The notes beneath the pieces were generated by a model. The model saw nothing but the letters and a program-made list of their open reading frames with translations. It had not been told where the DNA came from and did no database searches. Positions 20,695-23,374 of a stretch of DNA of 23,374 nucleotides are shown piece after piece. The translations under genes were made by a program, and so were the position numbers. Position 1 is the stretch's first letter, and every line of letters begins with the position of its first letter. The DNA is from Heterobasidion occidentale (Eukaryota > Basidiomycota > Agaricomycetes > Russulales > Bondarzewiaceae): positions 1-23,374 of the forward strand of contig JBCAQO010000139.1 in NCBI GenBank assembly GCA_039111635.1, written 5' to 3'.

Positions 20695-21282
20695 TGTTAC
20701 GAACTGCTCGTTCAGTAACCCAAGAGTAACAGGTTCTTCCCTAGGTCGCACAGTGGACTGAGTGGTGAGCGAAGTCTCAACTGTATCAGGCAATGATACA
20801 GGAGGGAATAATGATCGGCTCTAAGTTACACAGTGTGAAGACTGTGTAAGAACGAAGAGAATAGACTGAAGATCCTCAGCCTATTCTATGGGCCTTATAT
20901 ACTATATAGGGCATAGGGTAAGAGTCCGTATGCTTCTCCAGGTTTCCATCCTAGGAGAGCTGTGGCCGCCGCCTTTCTCTCCGGCGCCTACTCTTGTACT
21001 TCTCTAGTCGCACTGATCCATCATGGTGCGACGAGGTGCTTACCCATAAGCCCTAAGCCCATGGCATGTGAATGTCTCTCTTATCACTGTGTGAACTTCG
21101 TGAGCCTCATGTCCCTCTCATATAGCCTCTTCCGATGTCTCGAAGAACCATCGGTCTTGTCGGCTCCTAAGGACATGCCGAATACCTTGATGTATACTCC
21201 GTAGTGGAGCCGCCTAGCATGTGATGCTTGATCCATCGGTTAGACACGACCCCTAAGGGCCCCGATCGGTCAAGTCATAACA
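20695..21282 (-). mobile_element. second LTR of the same family, minus orientation
   Basis: The minus strand reads TGTTATGACTTGACC at 21282 and ends GTAACA at 20695. It is homologous to 19800-20411 throughout, with small gaps. The TATA-like TATATAAGG lies at 20901-20893. The flanking 5-mers (GGTCC and TTACC) do not match, so this is not a solo LTR with intact target duplication. The outer side carries a polypurine tract, so it is best read as the 3' LTR of a minus-strand element that continues rightward. Confidence 0.82.
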
Positions 21283-21295
21283 TTACCCCCTTTCT
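21283..21295 (-). other. polypurine tract adjoining the 3' LTR
   Basis: On the minus strand AGAAAGGGGGTAA immediately precedes the LTR's TGTTATG. This is the position and composition of the plus-strand primer site of LTR retrotransposons. It orients the element: internal sequence should lie to the right. Confidence 0.7.
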
Positions 21296-22041
21296 AGGTC
21301 CCAACTCCTGAGGGGACTACTCGCTTGAGCTTCATCGTCATTCCACGTACAATTGCTTTCTGGTCGTCAAATAGATTGGGATGCGTCTTCCCAATATCAC
21401 TTCGTTTTCTGGGGCGAAGACCGACCTACGTCGTTTACAACGCCTAGGAGTTTTCCTTCTCCGTTGAGCTGTTTGATTTGAAGTTCGTGGTATTGGCACA
21501 ACACAATACCATGCCCCTTCTCCCGGTGTTCTTCCTTCACCGCACGTTTTGTGTGAGTACACTCCTAGAGTCAATAGGCAACTACTCGACCAGGGCTCCC
21601 TGGTAGGTTTGATGAGCCAGTGTCATCTGGCGACGATGCAGAAAGGTGTCGTGCGAATGATTATTGGATGAAATAGAAACTCGTCTGTGGATGGGTGTGT
21701 GTCGTTCTTCTTTCAAAGTGCCGAAGGCCATGCTTCAGTGTTTCCAGGATAGATCTTCATCTCCTTGATCTCCGGTATCGAGGGGGACTCCAGGTGTGTG
21801 AGTTGATTGCTTTACTAAGGCTTAGGCCCACCAACCTATCGAGGGTGAACAGTCCTCGACTTGTTTTGAGTCCGGCAAGACCCCTTTGAAGATTCCTAAC
21901 TCTGTCAGCCCCATACGGTGGCCCGTCCTGGTTAGAGATTGAGTGTTCGTCCAGAGTTTGTTTTTCACAAGGGAGCGAGCATGTAGCAGCGCTCCACGTA
22001 TTGAACACGAGGTAAGGACTTTGAAGAATAGACTTTGAACC
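21296..22041. other. non-coding sequence beyond the polypurine tract
   Basis: This should be the 3' internal part of the minus-strand retroelement, yet no reverse transcriptase, RNase H or integrase motif is visible on either strand. The longest minus frame (21574-21338) is basic and unrecognised. It is either a long untranslated region, a non-autonomous (LARD-like) element, or decayed sequence. Confidence 0.4.
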
Positions 22042-23374
22042 CCATGGTCTCTTGAATAGACCATGGTATCCACCTTGACGGTAATTATGCGGGGTCAGTG
22101 TAAGGTATGTCCTGGTAGTTTAACGTCGTGCCGGACGTCCGTAGTTTTACGTCTTTTGCGGACGTCCGCTAGTTTATCCTTAAGTCATTGCGGACTGAGG
22201 CTAGTTTATACATAAGTCGTTGCGGACTGCCCTGCTAGTTTATGCCAAGGTCGTTGCGGACCTATCCATCTCCCAACGTAGGAGTACCTGTAAACAAGAC
22301 AGCAGGTGTTTCTGCATGCCGGAACATTCATCGGTGGTGCGCATAGGGCCGTAGACCAGTTCCTCCTTCTTAACAGGGTTCCCATTGAGGAAAAGATGGT
22401 GACGGTTTATACTATATCAAACCGGATAACTTATAGAGTCGCGAGAATAGACGTGAAGGCCTATTTTGACACGACTCACATGGCCCTGTAGACAGAAGGG
22501 CAGCTCAGTTTATCGTCATGAAGGACGGCAACTAGTTTATAGTCATTGCGGACGTCCGCTATCGCCTGGCTTGAACCTCCGAGCCTCGATAGATTTAATC
22601 CTCCGGGGTGAGGGTAGTTTAAGGTCATTTCGGACTAGTTGATGGTCAAGGTCGTGACCATCAACCACGTCTCCTATACTTGAAGGAGTAAGTAGTTTAC
22701 CGTCATTGCGGACTATTGCAACTGGAAGCGGTAATTCCAGCTCCAATACGATCCCTAGGACGAGGGATAATAGTTTATCGTCATTGCGGACTAGATCAAC
22801 ATCGTGGTGTCAACAACGATGTCAATCGACATCTCCTATGCTGAAAGGAGTGGTAGTTTAATGTCTTTGCGGACGCAGCAATGCCAAAACATATCTCATG
22901 TTTGGACACTGCTCATGACCCTGTAATGAAAGGGTAGTCCCAGTTTAACGCCATGGAGGGCGTCCGTAGTTTATTGTCGTTGCGGACATCCGTAGTTTTA
23001 CATCGTTATGGATGATCGCAACACGAGGCACGGTCCCAGTTGCCTCTTGACTGGCCCTTGAAGCGGAATCCTTGCTTCGGACTTCAAGGGTAGAGTGGGC
23101 ACGCCATGGAGTAGTTGTGGCCTTGTCGGAAGGCTGGCAACCCGCTCCTTGTCCCCAAACCCCTCGCATGGAATTGAACCGTGTCGACCCCATATTCTTT
23201 TACTGTAGGGCGTATGGAATATGGAAGCACCTCGACCTAGTCGGCAGGGTTCTGTAACGGTGGAGGCCCTCACTTCCACCGTCTGCCAGAATACAACCAC
23301 ACTCCGAGGGTCTTGGTAGCTTTAGCGTCGTTCCGGACAGTAACTAGTTTATCGTCATTGCGGACCAAGCCTTT
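22042..23374. repeat. alternating hairpin / 21-26 bp motif array
   Basis: At least 16 same-orientation copies of a motif beginning TAGTTTA and ending TTGCGGAC occur at 22116, 22142, 22170, 22202, 22236, 22506, 22533, 22615, 22693, 22771, 22854, 22941, 22967, 22993, 23316 and 23345. Spacing is irregular (25 to about 320 bp). Between them lie short perfect inverted repeats, most of unrelated sequence: 22042-22066 (9 bp), 22483-22501, 22638-22665 (11 bp), 22671-22688, 22714-22748, 22751-22768, 22799-22822, 22833-22850, 22918-22935, 23055-23090 (9 bp) and 23257-23282 (8 bp). The motif falls in different reading frames, so coding repeats are excluded. The array runs off the window. Origin and function are unknown. 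Confidence 0.75.

Noticed and set aside
19800..21282. One complete short retrotransposon (TRIM)
   Set aside because: The LTRs are in opposite orientation and the first has its own target duplication, so they are separate insertions.
22728..22748. 18S rRNA gene or pseudogene
   Set aside because: Only 21 nt match; neither side continues the rRNA and no other rRNA block was recognised nearby.
22543..23300. Minus-strand frames reading VRND-type repeats as a repeat protein
   Set aside because: The motif falls in different frames along the array and stops interrupt every long frame.
22116..23365. CRISPR-like array
   Set aside because: Spacing between motif copies is irregular, intervening sequences are self-complementary, and the surrounding genes are eukaryotic with introns.

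Overview
The window reads as nuclear DNA of a filamentous basidiomycete, probably an Agaricomycete. The evidence is dense 47-107 nt spliceosomal introns, a decayed Plavaka-type (CACTA-related) transposase of the kind common in Agaricomycetes, a DUF6534 membrane protein (a basidiomycete-expanded family), and a fungal very-long-chain ketoacyl-CoA reductase. Protein calls rest on reading spliced translations; no database search was run.

The left part (1-2.0 kb) is a frameshifted Plavaka-like transposase relic on the minus strand. The gene-rich middle (2.6-12.2 kb) holds an uncharacterised 470-residue protein (-), a 3-ketoacyl-CoA reductase of fatty-acid elongation (-, 5 exons, 310 aa), the XPF/ERCC4/Rad1 repair nuclease (+, 13 exons, 1005 aa) and an FAD amine oxidase of L-amino-acid-oxidase type (-, 7 exons, 563 aa). 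The reductase and XPF are divergent across a 182 bp gap. XPF and the oxidase are convergent with about 217 bp between stop codons.

From 13.0 to 14.5 kb lies a decayed tandem copy of the XPF 3' end, the intergenic gap and the last 60% of the amine oxidase. It carries four in-frame stops. The gap between the copies holds a possible broken secreted cysteine-rich protein. A 24-bp minisatellite follows the second copy. A DUF6534 membrane protein gene (+, 11 exons, several very small) sits at 15.7-17.2 kb behind a TATA box.

From 17.4 kb to the end the window is repeat-dominated. It contains a TA-flanked element with about 350 bp terminal inverted repeats, two pairs of 120-145 bp direct repeats, and two LTRs of one family in opposite orientation. 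The first LTR is a solo LTR with a perfect 5-bp target duplication; the second has a polypurine tract on its outer side. The last 1.3 kb is a non-coding array in which at least 16 same-orientation copies of a 21-26 bp motif alternate with small hairpins, most of unrelated sequence. That array is the least explained structure here.
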